Positions 23,728 to 36,105 of a stretch of DNA of 64,000 nt are shown piece by piece. The position numbers and the translations under genes were made by a program. The stretch is from Trichosporon coremiiforme (taxonomy: Eukaryota; Basidiomycota; Tremellomycetes; Trichosporonales; Trichosporonaceae): contig BCJJ01000014.1 of NCBI GenBank assembly GCA_039545355.1, forward strand, positions 747,914 to 811,913, written 5' to 3'. Positions within the stretch are counted from its first letter, which is position 1. The number at the start of each line of letters is the position of its first letter. Under the pieces are notes generated by a model. That model was not told the DNA's origin and made no database searches. It worked only from the letters and a program-made list of their open reading frames with translations.

Positions 23728-24169
23728 GATGGCTCCACTATGCCTCGTCGACATACACGCCAATATACATCGTAGACATAGACAATGCAAAGCTCTGCAG
23801 CCAGTTCCGCGATCTCGAGAAGGCAGTGACATTCAATTCTATGTAAACGACGAGAGAGAAGAGCATGTGTGAGAGTGAGAAAGAAGTATGAAAACCCAAA
23901 GTTTAACCCAGTTAATCAGATGTACAATCGACTCGAACCGACGCGCACTCTCTCCGAAAACCGACTGACCTGCGAAAGCGTCCTTGATCAACCATGACCG
24001 GTGTTGTTTCTTGCCTGTGAGCAGGCAAGAGGAGCACGGGGCCGATAAACCTATATAAACTAAACCTAATCAAAAAGAAACCCGAGGGAAGCCAGAGATA
24101 AAAACCCGTGAGAACCATGGAGACACAGCGGACCGATAAAGAAACAAGATGGGGTGTGCTGGGTGGCTT
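23728..24169. other. Convergent 3' flanks
   Basis: 440 bp between the stop codons of the MBL gene (+) and the transcription factor (-), AT-richer than the genes. An inverted repeat CTTGCCTG...CAGGCAAG at about 24011-24030 could form a hairpin. No gene is seen. Confidence 0.5.
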
Positions 24170-27100
24170 TTACATGCCAGCGAGAACCTTCTCCCACGAG
24201 GCCCAGTCGGCCTCCTTGAGCAGGTAGTCGAGGTTGATGGCATCGTGCGTGCTCGTAGCCTTCCAGGTGTCGAGCCAGCCGTTGACAGCGGGGATGTAGG
24301 GGTTCGAGCTGGGAGTGCGCTCGCGCTCGCCGCTGCGCTCGGAGCGCTCGCGGTCCTCACGGTCACGCGACTCTGAATTCTGCTCGCGCTGCGGCGAAGC
24401 AGAGTTGCCGTTGGCAAGCTGGGGCGAGAGCTTGCCATTCGGGTGCGGAGAGCCAGCAGTGACGGCGGGCTTCTCCTTGGGGCCGACATCGACCTTGGCG
24501 ACAAGGTCGCGCAGGACACGAACAGCCAGGCGGGCAAACTGCGCGCCATCGGACAGCGCACTGACACTGTCAAGGAGCTCGCTTCCGTCGGCGACCCCCG
24601 CGCGCATGGCCAGGTACTCGGTCGACATGGCGATGGACTGCTGGCTGCTCGGGCCAGCGACAGCACGCTCGACATACATGATCAGAGCGAGGGTGGCGGC
24701 AGCCTCGAAGACCGTGGCGGGGTTGAAGAGACGGGGCGACAGCTTGGCGTCGAGCATCTTGGCGCTCTTCTGGCAGCGCAGCGATGCCAGGCACACCTGC
24801 GCAATGACCGCACGAACGCCGGGGGAGCCAACAGGCGACAGGTACGTGACAAGGTGAGCGCGGTGCACGCCGAGGCGGTACGCAAGTAGCGTCGAGTGCA
24901 GGCGCACACGGTGAGGAGCCAGGTACGGGTTGGCGCTGTCGTAGCGCGTGTCGGTGAGCGGGAACAGGCGCAGGTAGGGCGGAAGCGCGTCCTGGAACGC
25001 ATCCAGCGAGGCGTCAAAGCGCAGCACGAGGTCGTGGGGCGTACCGGCGGGGCCGACAGTCGCGAACGAATCAAGGATCGGGGTGATGCGGCGATCCAGA
25101 TGCGTGTGGATGAACAGGGCAGTGGCGACCGTGGGTCCAGCCTCGGTCGAGTGCGGAGGCAGCGTGCGAGCATCCTGCGGGAGCTGGTAGAGATCCGTCT
25201 CAGAGATCGGAGAGGGAAGGTGGATGCCCTGGTGAGCATCGAGGATCGTGTAGGGGAAGGCCGTCTCAAAGGAGAACTGGCGATCGGCGACGTAAAGGGA
25301 CCACATGACACGGCGGCGAAGCTCACGCTCGCCCTGGGGAATGCCCTCCCACTCCTTGCTCATACCAAGAGCCTGAGCGGTCTTGATGGCCTGAGCCAGC
25401 CAGCCGCTAGCGAGGACCAGCTTGTCCTTGCGGAAGCCGAGGGTGGCGTAACGGAACAGGACAAGCTTGTGCACGACGTACATGACCGACGGCGTATCCC
25501 GCTGCTCGGCGACCTGAGCGGCTAAGAGCGCAAGCTCGAAATAGCGCTGGTCAAGGGGCGTAGGGTCAGCCGACGACGCAGGCTGGCCGGCGATGATCCG
25601 ACTAGCCGAGCGGGGTGCGTTCTGGGCAGCCGACGAACCAGACGCAAGTAAAAGCTTGCCGGTCTCCTCGGGGAGCACGCGAAGCGCCACCGCGAGGAAC
25701 GCAAAAGCATTGGCCAGCGTCGTAGCATCGCCCTCGCGGAGCTTGGAGGTGTGACGACGCTCCATGAGGGCGCGGAAGTCCTCAAAGAACTGAGGCTGGA
25801 GCAACGAGATGCCCTCGGTGAGGAACGGGTCGTTGAAGAACGTGTTGAAGAGTATGTTCTGAGTCTCCGACGAGGGAAGCGAGGCCATGAGCGTGACGAG
25901 CGGCATGCTGTACGAGTCGTAACGGCCACCGACGTAGGAGCTAGCTCCAGAAGCGCCCTGCGCGGCGGGCATACCGGAGGGGAGGCTGTTGCGAGCCACT
26001 GGCCGAGGACGCGAGCCGCTCTGAGTGCGCGTGAGGTCGAGGCCGGGCACTGGGCGGACCTTCTTCTTCTTAGGCGGGGCCGAGGCGAGCTCGAGGAGCT
26101 CGCCGGAGAGCTCATCGTCGACCGAAGCGTCACGCTTCTTGCCCCTCGGGTCCTTGGCGGCGGCGCCCTCGTCGCCGCTCTCCAGCTCGTCAACCTCATC
26201 ATCGTTACCACCAGCGTTACCGTCCACCAGGTCGGCCAGCTCGTTGTCAACGGTACGAGAAGGCTTGTGGCTGCCATTGCGTGATCCGTGACCCCCGTTC
26301 ATGCTAACATCTCCGTTGGCGGCTTCCTCGTCGCTGCTAGATCCGTAACCGTTGACAATCCGCTCGCGGTCGAGACGGCGTTTTCGGTCCGCGTGGGCAC
26401 TTCCGGCCGCGGAAGCGGGACGACTTCCGTTCAGTCCCGTCGACTTGCGAGAGGCGCTCGACATCCAGGCGGGGGAACCTCCGTTGGAGACGTTACGCAT
26501 GGGCGAGGGTCCGTCGAGGTGGTGGTGGTGGTTGCCCCCGGCCGCAGCTGCCTTGGCCTGGGCCTGTGCGGCCGCCGCAGCGGCGCGACGGGCCGCGTTG
26601 TGCGGGTTGTTCGCCTCAGTCTCCTCTGAGTAATGACACGGGTGGCCCTTGCGCAGACAAGACGAACAGGATGGGCGAACTTGGTCACACTGGAGTCCGA
26701 GTGTCAGTCAACAGATTAATTTGGCACGGAAGTGAGGGCGGAGTGACAGAGCAGAGAGAAAACGGTGAGATGAGACCTGGCAGGGCGAAAACATACCTTG
26801 ATCTTGCGATGATGACACAAGTCGCACGAACTCTTGCGGCTCTTCGATCCGGACGATCCCGCAGGCTTGGGGCTCGGCACAGCCGGCGAGGCCTGAGGCG
26901 CGGGAACAGGGCGCGCCGCAGGGGGAGCGGGCGGTTGCTGCTGCGGCTGCGGCTGCGGAGGAGGTGGGGCGTGGGCGGCTGGTGTGCCGGATGCGGCACC
27001 CTGCTCGTCGTCGCGAAGCTCGTCGATCTCCTCGTCACCAGGCGGCGTCTCGCGCTTCAAAGGACTTCCGTTGTTCATAGAGGCGACCGGCGAATGAGAA

Positions 27101-27321
27101 ACGCTATCCCGCTGGCTGTGGCCGCCGCGGTGCGACGACGGCGACGCTGCGTGGTCCGACGCCCCCGAAGGCGTGGGGATTCGGGTGGGGGTGTCATGGG
27201 AGTCGCGTGTCTCACGGGCCTCGCGGCCGTCGGGAGGCGACAGAGACTTGGAGTGGTCGTTGACGCGGAGCACAAGGTGCGGCACCGACATCGGTGCGGG
27301 ATTGGAGGGAGAGGTGGACAT
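24170..27321 (-). CDS. Zn(II)2Cys6 fungal transcription factor
   Basis: Nuclear regulator of about 1,000 residues. The N-terminal 160 residues are disordered (Ser, Pro, Gln, Ala rich). The DNA-binding cluster is split by one intron whose donor follows CDLCHHRKIK and whose acceptor precedes CDQVRPSCSSCLRKGHPC, giving the six Cys of a Gal4-type binuclear zinc cluster. The intron is about 100 bp. A second low-complexity linker with poly-Ala, a HHHH run and acidic patches follows. Then comes a helical fungal_trans middle homology region of about 550 residues, including RELRRRVMWSLYVADRQFSFETAFPY. The end is WASWEKVLAGM. The start at 27321 is the first Met before the Ser/Pro-rich segment; the frame stays open upstream through CT-rich leader DNA. 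Target genes are unknown. Confidence 0.88.
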
Positions 27322-30300
27322 GGGGGATGCGATTTCAAATGCCGAGAGCACAGATGGGTAGGACGATGTAGACAAGGATACCGGATGGATGACAGCGAAG
27401 GAGCGCCTGGGATGCACGCAGAAGGGGGGTTGAGCGGGATGCGCGGGCTGGTGGCTGAGGGAACGCCGACGACGGCTTCGCGGTAGAGGGGGGGTTGGGA
27501 AGTTGGTGGTAGTGCCGGGTGGACGACCTCCACTATAGGGGGTGTCAAGTGGGTTGAGGTGAACTTGGCCAGTGAGAGGGATGTGTTTGGGTGAGAGAGG
27601 GAGATGATGAGGGGGAAAGAGATGAGGGGGAAGAGACGGGCGGAGGTGAGTAGGAGGGGAAGAAGAAGGGCCGGGGTGTGGGGGTGTGGGATGGTAGTTA
27701 GGAATGGGTGCTCGGTGGCCACCGGAGCCCACGCAACGCAGCCAACGCAGCGAGCCAGCGAGCCAGCGAGAGCGAGCGAACAAGGGCGGAGTCAAGCAAG
27801 CCCAGGCAGGCGGCCAGCCGGGCCACAGAGGGAGAGGGGGAGGCGACAGGGATGAAGGCCAAAGGGCGGGCGCGGGCGGGCGGGGGGATCTGCCTTTGCC
27901 TCCTTTTGCTTTTTCGCCTGGCCCGTCTGGACCATGGCCGTGGCCGCCTGACCGCCCCGACCGCGCCTCCCCGCCTGCTGCTGCTGCTACAACCATCTGT
28001 CAGCGCCAGGCCGGGGCCGCCGCTCTCGTCTCGTCTGCGCGCGTCTGCGTCCATCCATCCAGTCCAGTCCAATGCATGTGCTTCGTTCCGAGAGAGCATA
28101 CTATGCACAGCAGCCTCGTCCAGCTGGTCCGGCTCCCGGTCCTGCACCTGTTCGCGCTTGCGGTGCCCGCCGAGTCTCACATTGGCCCTCTGGTGAAGGG
28201 CGGCGGTGTGACGGGCTGGGTTACGGGCTACGGGCTGGCTATAACCAGACGGAATCCGCTTCGCCTCCTTGTTGCCGCGGAGCCGGCATTCCACTACAAC
28301 TACAGTTTTGCACTCTGCCTGGCACATCACAATCGGACGGCCCAGGCATCATGCATGAGCGCCAGTCGAGCAATCGCGTTGCTTCTATGCATGCCTGCAA
28401 GCGAGGTCGCGGTATGCATGCATGCACGCAGATGCAAGGCAGGCGGACTGAGGCTTGCAGGCGTGGATCGTGCCCGGCCAGATCGGTCCGCCAGTGCAAC
28501 CCGCAGCCAGTCAGAGATCAGACTGGACCGGCAAGGTCCCAAGCTTGGTCCAGTCCGAGTCGGCCTGGTGTCCAGTTGAATCCCGGCACCCGCCAGCACC
28601 CGCCTACAGCCTGCAGCCCAGCAGCAGCAGCCAGCCCGAGCCAGCCATGGCCACATCAGCCTGCGCCCGGTACCGGTGCTGCGCGGCTGCGCGAATCATG
28701 AGGGATGGGGACAAGGCATGCGGCCCGAGGGCCAGGGCAAAGCAAGAGCGGAGGTGAAGGGCACAAGGGAGTCGACGAAGGGGCCGGGGGTCCTTCCGGT
28801 CCAGGCCTTTCAGGCCTTGGCCGCCGAATCCTGGCGGGCTTACTTGTCCTACGGCTTGCACGGCTTGTATTTGCTGGCGGCTCGCAGCATTCTGCTCTGT
28901 GCTCTCGGGTTCTCGGTCCCCTTCTCGACACTGTCCTCTGCTCTGACGCCTGGCCCCGAAAGTGCGGGGCGCAGGTCGGTCGGTTCAGAATGAAATCGCC
29001 GGTTCTACGAAACCCGCTCGAGCCTGCGCGATACAGATTGGACCACGCGAGCCGCGAGCCGCGAGCCGGCGCGAGCGACCGAGCAGCCGCCCTCGCGCAG
29101 CGCCCACCAACACAGAGGTACAGCGAGCCAGCGACAGAACTACCGTCCATTCAACCAACCGCAGGGCCGCGCGCCCCCGAGGTGTAGCCAGCAGCCAGCC
29201 AGCCATCCGACGAAACGCTGCAATGCGGTCCAGTGCCTTGAGCAGGCCGTGCCGTCAATCACCGCGCAGTATGCGCCAAACTGCCTAGACCGGTTCCAAC
29301 ATAGCACTGCAACTGCAACATGCATCAAGCGTGCTTTGTATATCCATCGTCCCGCTGCAGCACAGTACTCCGGATTGCGTTCTTCGGCTGTCGGTCTGAG
29401 ACTGGGTGGGGGATTCCAGACCGGAACGCCAGAGCATGTCGCCATCTGGCATTCTCAAGGGGTAGGGCGGCATCGTAAATCACAGATCGCAGGCAGCCCA
29501 GCTTGTCTCACAGAAGACAACGAACTGCTGAGGGTCGCCGAGGGGTGACCCGAGGGCGCGCCCCCGGCCATGGCGTCTCTGAGTCCTCTGGTCTCGTGCC
29601 TTGCGTCCGTGCCTGGGCGGACATGCAAGTCTCGGGCTTGGATTTTGGTCGTCACGTCCTCTGGCCGCATGCGTCTATCGTTGACCCGCTGACCCCTCGG
29701 CCTGGCGCCTGGCGCTTCTGCACCTAAAGGTTAGCCGTAGGGACTGCGAGACCCGTGAGACAGACGCCGCCGCGTCTTCCTCTTGCATCTCAGCGACACC
29801 GGCCCTCTGCCAGGACCAGGCTGGACCTGGGTCATGGAATTATGGAATCCACAGTGTGCCCAGTACTCAGCCCTCCTCAGCCATGGGCAAGACAGAAGCC
29901 AGCCAGATCTCAGAACACCCACTCTGTTATGTCAGCGCCAGCGGCACAGACGCGTCCATTGGTTCCAGCACGTTTGTGATGCCAGCAACAGTGGCCCGGC
30001 AAGGCGCAACATGATCTGCACACCGACCAGTGGTAGCAGAAGTGGGGCCGAGTCGTGCGATTGGACGCCCCTCATGACGAATTCCGTTCTTTCCGTGCTT
30101 TCCGTGGATGGGACGTGCGCGTGAAGCGCAGCTAGCGCAGCAGGGCACCGTGAGCGTTTTGTTAGCTGACCATTTGGCGGAGGAAGGTTGCGGCTGGAGG
30201 CTGAGGGACAGCGGAAAATTGCCGGTGCGGCCTTAACGTTGTCGTCGAGGCGCGAGATTGACGGGTGCCGTCGCTAATCCCAAGGCCCCACGACGAGTGC

Positions 30301-33300
30301 GCGACGCAGCTTCGGCCACTTGGCGCTCAGACTTACGCCGAGTGCGCTGTGCACAGTGCACAGCGGCTTCGAGTGAGAGGAAGCAGTGCATGACTGCGCG
30401 GCCTCGGCGGCACCTCAGACTCGGACCGGTGACGCACGCCGCCGTGGTAGCGGGGCAAAGTAGTTGTCATGGGACGACTGCGCCTTCGTCATGCACCATG
30501 AGCAGTGTGTTGGTTGCGTGTTTCGCATACCTCGCTTGCAGCAATTCATGTCTCTAGCGCTTTTGTGTGCGGTAACTGGTGGCTGGGAGAATACGAGTCC
30601 GAGGGTCGGAAGTCCAGACCGAGTCGGCCGACCCCTCTCCGGCCCTCCGGCCTCTCCGACCCCGGGTCGCTCGGTACGATGCCGTGCTGTTGCGCTGTCG
30701 GTGAGGATCGTGAAAGTCGCCAAGAACCCAAGGTTTGCGTGCACTCTCACACGACTCACGCGTACGCGTGCGTTGCATGCGCCGTAGCCGCGCAGTCCCA
30801 TCAACGCGCAGCCCGCTTATCTTGGCGCCACACGAGTCTCACCAGTTCATTGGTCCTAGTAACAGTGCGGTGCGATGGTATTCGAGAAAGACGCCGCTGC
30901 AACTCCGCTCTGCCCTTCGGCGTCTGCTGTGCTCCGCCCTCGCACACACAAGCTCACGCACGCCAGAGCCCCGCGCATACGCCGGTGCGGCTGGGCGCAC
31001 CGCGTGCTAGCATGCAGACGCGGTAAGGTCGCCGAGGAAAACTGGCAGGGAATGCGCGGGCAACGCCGTCGACCGGCCCGTCATTGGATGCAGTGCCTGG
31101 CAACGACAGGCTGCGGCGATTGGTCAACGCGGCCCACGACGATCATTCGCCTGAGAGCCTGAACAGTCCTGAACCAACTTGGGTTCGCGCTGGAGCACAG
31201 CCGCGCAATCGACCCAATCGGCATGCATCCTGCTAGCGCAGCCGGCGCGTCCGGCGAATCCAGCGCAGTCGCTGGCGAGGGGACCGAGACAACCCTTGGT
31301 CCGGCCCTATGCGGACCCGCGGACCCTCGTGCTCTCTGCGCGCGCAGCATGCTGCATATCGTATGGGCACTGACGCATCGTGTGCTACACTGTACCAAAG
31401 ACATGACATGCAGACTACCCGGTGGGAGATGCGTAGCATGCTGTCGGACGGGCAGGCTCGCTGCGGTGCAAAGGACAATCAGGCGGATCTGTGCCGCGAT
31501 TCGAAGCAGGACGAAACTGGGGCCGATCGAACGGTGATCGGCGTTGTGCTGCGTGACATACGCGAGCGCCAGATCCCCGATAGAGTTACGAGTTGAATTG
31601 CCCCGGCTTCGCTCACCCAAAGCAAGCACAGAGGCACAGCCTGCCGCATTCAAGGCGACGACCGAGCCCCCGCCAGCCTGGACGCCGCCTGGATGCGGCC
31701 GGACCACCCCGCTCGCTTAATCGGTACGGAATGCGCCAGCACGTCGCGCACGGCATGCATGACGTACGTGTCGGTTTGCCGTCAGCTTCGGTGTCGCCGA
31801 ACCACTGGGGACACGGGAGCCGCGGTGCAGCCGTATGCTCAAACGGAGCAGGAAAGCACGCCGGAGGTGACACACGCGCCTTGTTCGGCTCCCATGGATC
31901 CTGGGCTACAGGCGCGATCGTGCGGATCGCAGAACCCAGGCCCGCCGACGGCTCAGATGGGCTCATTCCAGACAACCTTGCGAGACCTGGACCCCTTCAA
32001 CCCTCCCCACCGTGCATGCATGCTGCCTCATCGCCTCGCCGTCTCCTTGGATCGCGGACATCACGGAAAGTGTGACTGGCACGGTCAACCACGAAACGCT
32101 AGCCCGTCTCTGTCGCAATTGGCCCTGTGTCACCCTCTTCGGTTCGGACGTCGCTGAGTGCGTATTTTTTCGGCCCGTATTCCATGCGGTGAGTAACTAG
32201 CTTACGTGTCAGGCTGACGTACGTCAGGCTCATCTGACCGCCCGAGTCTGGGCGGTGCGTACCGCTCGGAGCTCCCCGGACCACCTGTGCCAGGTATCCG
32301 AGGCGGAGTCGAACTGACCCCCGAGCATCACGCGGACACGGGCTGCAACCTAACGCATAACTCCAGGCCGGCCGACGCGTACGCAACCAGATCTGAGAAG
32401 GCTGAGAAGTGGGCTCTGAGCTTCGAATCTCGTACACTCGCAGCCGTCCCATGTACACAGCGCAGCACTCCCTGCATGCACCGAGCCGCATGCTCTACTG
32501 ACATCGGCGAAACATGATAGGGGCGGAGATAGCGCTAAACCGAGCAGTGGAGCTCGGCGTCGCCCCTGAGCCCGAGCCCGCTCCCACGCAGGGGGTGGGG
32601 GCCACACTCGGCGCGACCGGTGTCATCTGAGCCCTCATGCCGACGGGTGCCGAGGCTGTCTCGGTCCTCGGCCCTTACCCCTGCAAACCTTCTGGAGCTG
32701 AAGGTGGCAAATGCCTCGCACAAGGCGCTATCAGTCTGCAGAGCGGAATGTCGACGCTGCGGCGATGTCAGGCTACATCTAGTGCAACATACGGTGTCAC
32801 CGTCACACGTTTGGCACCTGCTGCGGCGAAGCATATTAGCGGAGACGGAGCGTGAAAAAGTCGCCGCAAGGCATGCACTAGCGCAAAGCACGGAATCCCG
32901 AGAAACCCAGATGACAGAGGGAAAGCGAGCGCTCATCCGTACCGCGCTTGCGCCGCTCGCCCTATACGCCGCTCTGTTCTTCCCTGTCCTTTCGCGACAA
33001 GCGAACACGACGACAGCGTCCTGCCTGGGCTGTGTGCTGGCGCATGCATGTCCCGAGCTGTGTCTTCGCCGCAGGTGCGCAATGCTTGCCCGCCGGCGTT
33101 TTGGTTGGCCGTGGTTGGAAGACATGGACTTGCGAGGAACGGGCTGCGCCGGCTCCGAGCTAGTTGCAAGGACCGCATGCTCAAAGTGTTACACGGTCAG
33201 AGCGCCCATGAGAGAACTGTGGCATGTGGCAAGCCTCCGTTGCCCGCGCTGTGTGGACATGGCGAAATGGCGCAGGTACGGACCTGGACGAGATCTCAGT

Positions 33301-33537
33301 GGCGTGTGTACTACTGCGCAGCGAGCCGTGCGTGGGTTCCATGTCTTGGTGGCGGCGTTGCGCGTTGCGTGTGATGCAGCGTCCAGCGGCCAGCTTGCAA
33401 CAAGAAGCGCCGGTGCACTAGTCGGATGCTAGCTCTACACGACTCGTGAGGACCACCCATGCGTTCAAGACCATCCATCCAGACGTTTAAGGCTGTCCTA
33501 ACGCTCTGGACTTACCATACGTCATGAGCAAGGCAGC
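27322..33537. other. Six-kb gene-poor region
   Basis: No ORF here shows the third-position GC bias, splice-signal pattern or family motifs seen in flanking genes. The part next to the transcription factor (27322-27900) is CT-rich on its coding strand and probably its leader and promoter. CAGCCAGC-type short repeats occur around 27735-27770, 28600-28640 and 29180-29210, and the palindromic word ATGCAT is frequent. No tRNA or transposon ends were found. Confidence 0.55.
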
Positions 33538-33550
33538 GGGGGGGGGGGGG
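33538..33550 (+). repeat. G13 homopolymer
   Basis: Thirteen consecutive G residues, the longest homopolymer in the gene-poor region and a likely site of length error. Confidence 0.9.
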
Positions 33551-35476
33551 AACAGGTTCGACGCCCCAACACTGCTGTACGAGAGCATTGGCACGATGTC
33601 GACTGCTGATTCCCCAGAACACCGCATAACCATATTGACGTTGTTACCTGCTCACCAACTCCCACTGACTACATTCATGACCCTAATCATGCTCTCAACC
33701 TCGAAGTCAACGATCGCCAGCATGGCCCCGACTGTTTGGAATTCCCGGTCTCTACTATGGGTCTTCCCAGTGGGCGTCCGCAGGGCTCGCGAGCTCTGAT
33801 GACACGACCTTCCCCCTTCTGAAGTACTTCCTTCTCTCTTCTTACCTGAGCCTCACACCGCCCTTCTGAGGGCCCCCCACAAGTTGGACGTCACCTTCGT
33901 CGAGCAGCCACTCGCACATCGAAACACAGCTGGAGGACTTGGTGGCGGCGCGATACGGCTTCGACTCTAAGCTCGTCTGACCGAAAGCGCCAACCACCAA
34001 GAAGTTTTCGAGCACGGCTCCGCCCCAAACCCCTGCACTGGTACCCACTTCAAAGACTCCCCGACGAAGCGGACGACGCCCTCGACGTCCTGTACACTGG
34101 CACCTGCGCCCGATTCACTGCGACTGGACTCTATGGCATAGAGGTCAGCGTCATATGAAGCGTGGCGAGAGTTCCTCGCCTCCGTCGGCCCTCCGTAAGT
34201 TTACTGTATCTTGATGCCGAGTCCATTCCTGACTTCCAGAGCGCAAGCGTCTTTTTACAGACGAGTCTGAAACCAGAGCACTGCCGGGGCCTGCTGCGCA
34301 ACCGCTCACCCGTATTCAGCGTAGCTTTCGCTGAGCCCCGCCTCCATGCTCCCACTGAGGAGCAGAGGGAGGACATGGAATTCGCGGCCCACCTCGTCGA
34401 GCTCCTCCTGACAAGGGTGCTGTGGATATTGATGGGCGGGGTCCGGAGGTCCGAGTGCTCGCCGTGGACGCGCTTCAGGTTCCTGGCTGGCAACCAGAAC
34501 GATCAAGCGACGGAGAGGGTGCACTGGTGTTCCACTGCGGTACGGCAGGGGCTCTGCGCATCTGACCTGGAGGCCATCAGCGGCGTAAACGCAGATCTCG
34601 CCATGAGTCTGCGCAAGCCGGGCTCATTGTCGCGCGAAACTGTCTCCTTCGTTCTGTCAGAAAGCGAGGAGCATTCCGCCCGGAATACAGCGGCGCGCAA
34701 TCCTGATGCGCTGCTCTCGAGCGAGCGAGCCGAACTTGTGAGTTACTTGATTCTCTCTACTGACAGCAAAGATCAAGAGTGAAAGCAAGCAGGTGCATGA
34801 CATGGTCAAGCCCGCGGAGGAGAAAGCGACCCTCGGAATGAAGAGCTGCCCCGTGTTCGGCACGCTACAGCGCATTGCGCGCCCTACGCCTGACAGTAGT
34901 TCGTCGTGAGATCGCTGCGAAAAGATTAGCAGTTGCACCCACGGCTTCACCCTCTGCCGCTCCTCTCTCATCCTCACTGCGTTCGCGATCTCGTCTACCG
35001 GACCCGGCTCATCCATGAGGACCTCCGCCTCTCGGAGCTCATCAACGCGCTCGATCACGTCGCTACTGACAATAGCGATCAATCCACCGCTGCCGATGGG
35101 CGCCTCTTGCCTATGCCGCTCTATGCCGCAAAGTGACAATGTCGGATCTCATATTCACAGCCAAGGGCGACATCAACTCTCCTGTCACGAACCGTTCGTC
35201 GTTCGCCCCTGTGAAGGCACATCGTCCATGGGTTCACGCCCCCTATATGCCTTCACCTCCATGCATGAACAGATCTCCAGGGGACACGTTCATTCTTGTC
35301 TGCAGCGCAAGCTTGGAGGCATGCTTTACAATGACTACGCGGCGAGCGTAACCCTCGGACGATGTCCGTCTTTACGTTGCGGAGAGGGGTCGTTCAAGGA
35401 TGCCCACGCCCTTGCTGCCCTCCTCTACAACGTCCTTGTCTCAGGCCCCATCCAACGACGTGAATTGCCAGCGCAG
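33551..35476. other. Degenerate stretch with isolated splice-like signals
   Basis: No continuous gene model could be built. Two intron-like segments stand out: about 34195-34240 (GTAAGT, CTGAC, TTCCAG) and about 34738-34769 (GTGAGT, CTGACAG). Between them the open frames carry stops or lack bias. This may be decayed coding sequence upstream of the zinc-finger-like model, or exons with frame errors. Confidence 0.3.
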
Positions 35477-36105
35477 TGTTCCATGCCCGGCTGTTCATTC
35501 GGGTGAGTTAGACATTGCGGAGACAAGTGTCGCTCACAATAGCACGTGTGCACCTTTGGCGAGTTCGCGCGACACTTTGAGGACGAGTACGGCCTGTGGG
35601 TATACCCGAACACACCGACGTGGCCCGGCGTCTTGCAGCTGGAACATTGCGAGCGCTGCCACGAATGTGAGCTCCTCTCAAGTGCGTGTGCTGATATGTA
35701 AGTCTGTCGGCGGAGCGCAACGGTGTGCGCATAGCTCAAAACAATTTATCGGCGCCATCCCAGACATGGCAGCCGACCCGCTGTCCTGCCAGTCGGACTT
35801 CGGAGGGCGCCAAGTGGACCGTAACCGGCTCGACCTCCTCCGCTGTCCCTTCTACACGTTTGGCCCAGAGCCTACGTGGTTAAACATGTGAGTTTGAGGG
35901 GATTTCATGGATGCTGATTCCCAGTGCTAGGGCCTGGAACCTGGCGAGCCATATCGCCATGCAGCAGCTGATACCACTTCGCCACACGTCCAAATCTGCA
36001 AGCCCGCGGCCTTCGTGTGCATTCGAGGATGGCGTTGTCGGACTGGCCCAGCACCTCGTCGAAGCCCACGTCTTCACGTCGTCTCTGATCTTGACCGGAA
36101 GGTAG
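35477..36105 (+). CDS. Spliced zinc-finger-like gene fragment, possibly decayed
   Basis: Four exon pieces join in one frame: 35477-35502, 35543-35697, 35735-35887 and 35925-36105, with introns of 40, 37 and 37 bp (GTGAGT...TAG, GTAAGT...TAG, GTGAGT...CAG), whose phases agree. The product contains HVCTFGEFARHFEDEYG, a Cys-rich CERCHECELL, LLRCPFYTFGPEPTW followed by NLASHIAMQQL, and CAFEDGVVGLAQHLVEAH, all shaped like degenerate C2H2 fingers (Cys, aromatic, Leu-x-x-His). It ends at a stop at 36103-36105. The 5' end is not resolved: an upstream open frame with CSMPGCSFG shares the first donor but is out of phase, so either an exon is missing or a frameshift has occurred. The family is not recognised; function unknown. 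Confidence 0.4.

Noticed and set aside
22216..23832. 538-residue minus-strand open frame opposite the MBL gene
   Set aside because: It is the antisense shadow of a GC3-biased gene; it has Arg/Val/Leu-rich random composition and no family motif.
23925..24000. Minus-strand GGTTCGAGTC resembling a tRNA B box
   Set aside because: The T stem does not pair (GTCGG against CGATT) and no acceptor partner is found.
27322..27996. N-terminal extension of the Zn2Cys6 factor in the same open frame
   Set aside because: The sequence is a low-complexity CT-rich leader with Pro/Ser/His codons and no bias; the Met at 27321 starts the Ser/Pro segment typical of these factors.
32230..32330. Minus-strand AGTTCGACTCC resembling a tRNA B box
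   Set aside because: Stem bases do not pair and no box A lies at the right distance.
34150..34785. 206-residue open frame in the degenerate stretch
   Set aside because: It has an intron-like segment inside and weak bias; no frame continues across the segment, so it is recorded only as possible decayed coding DNA.
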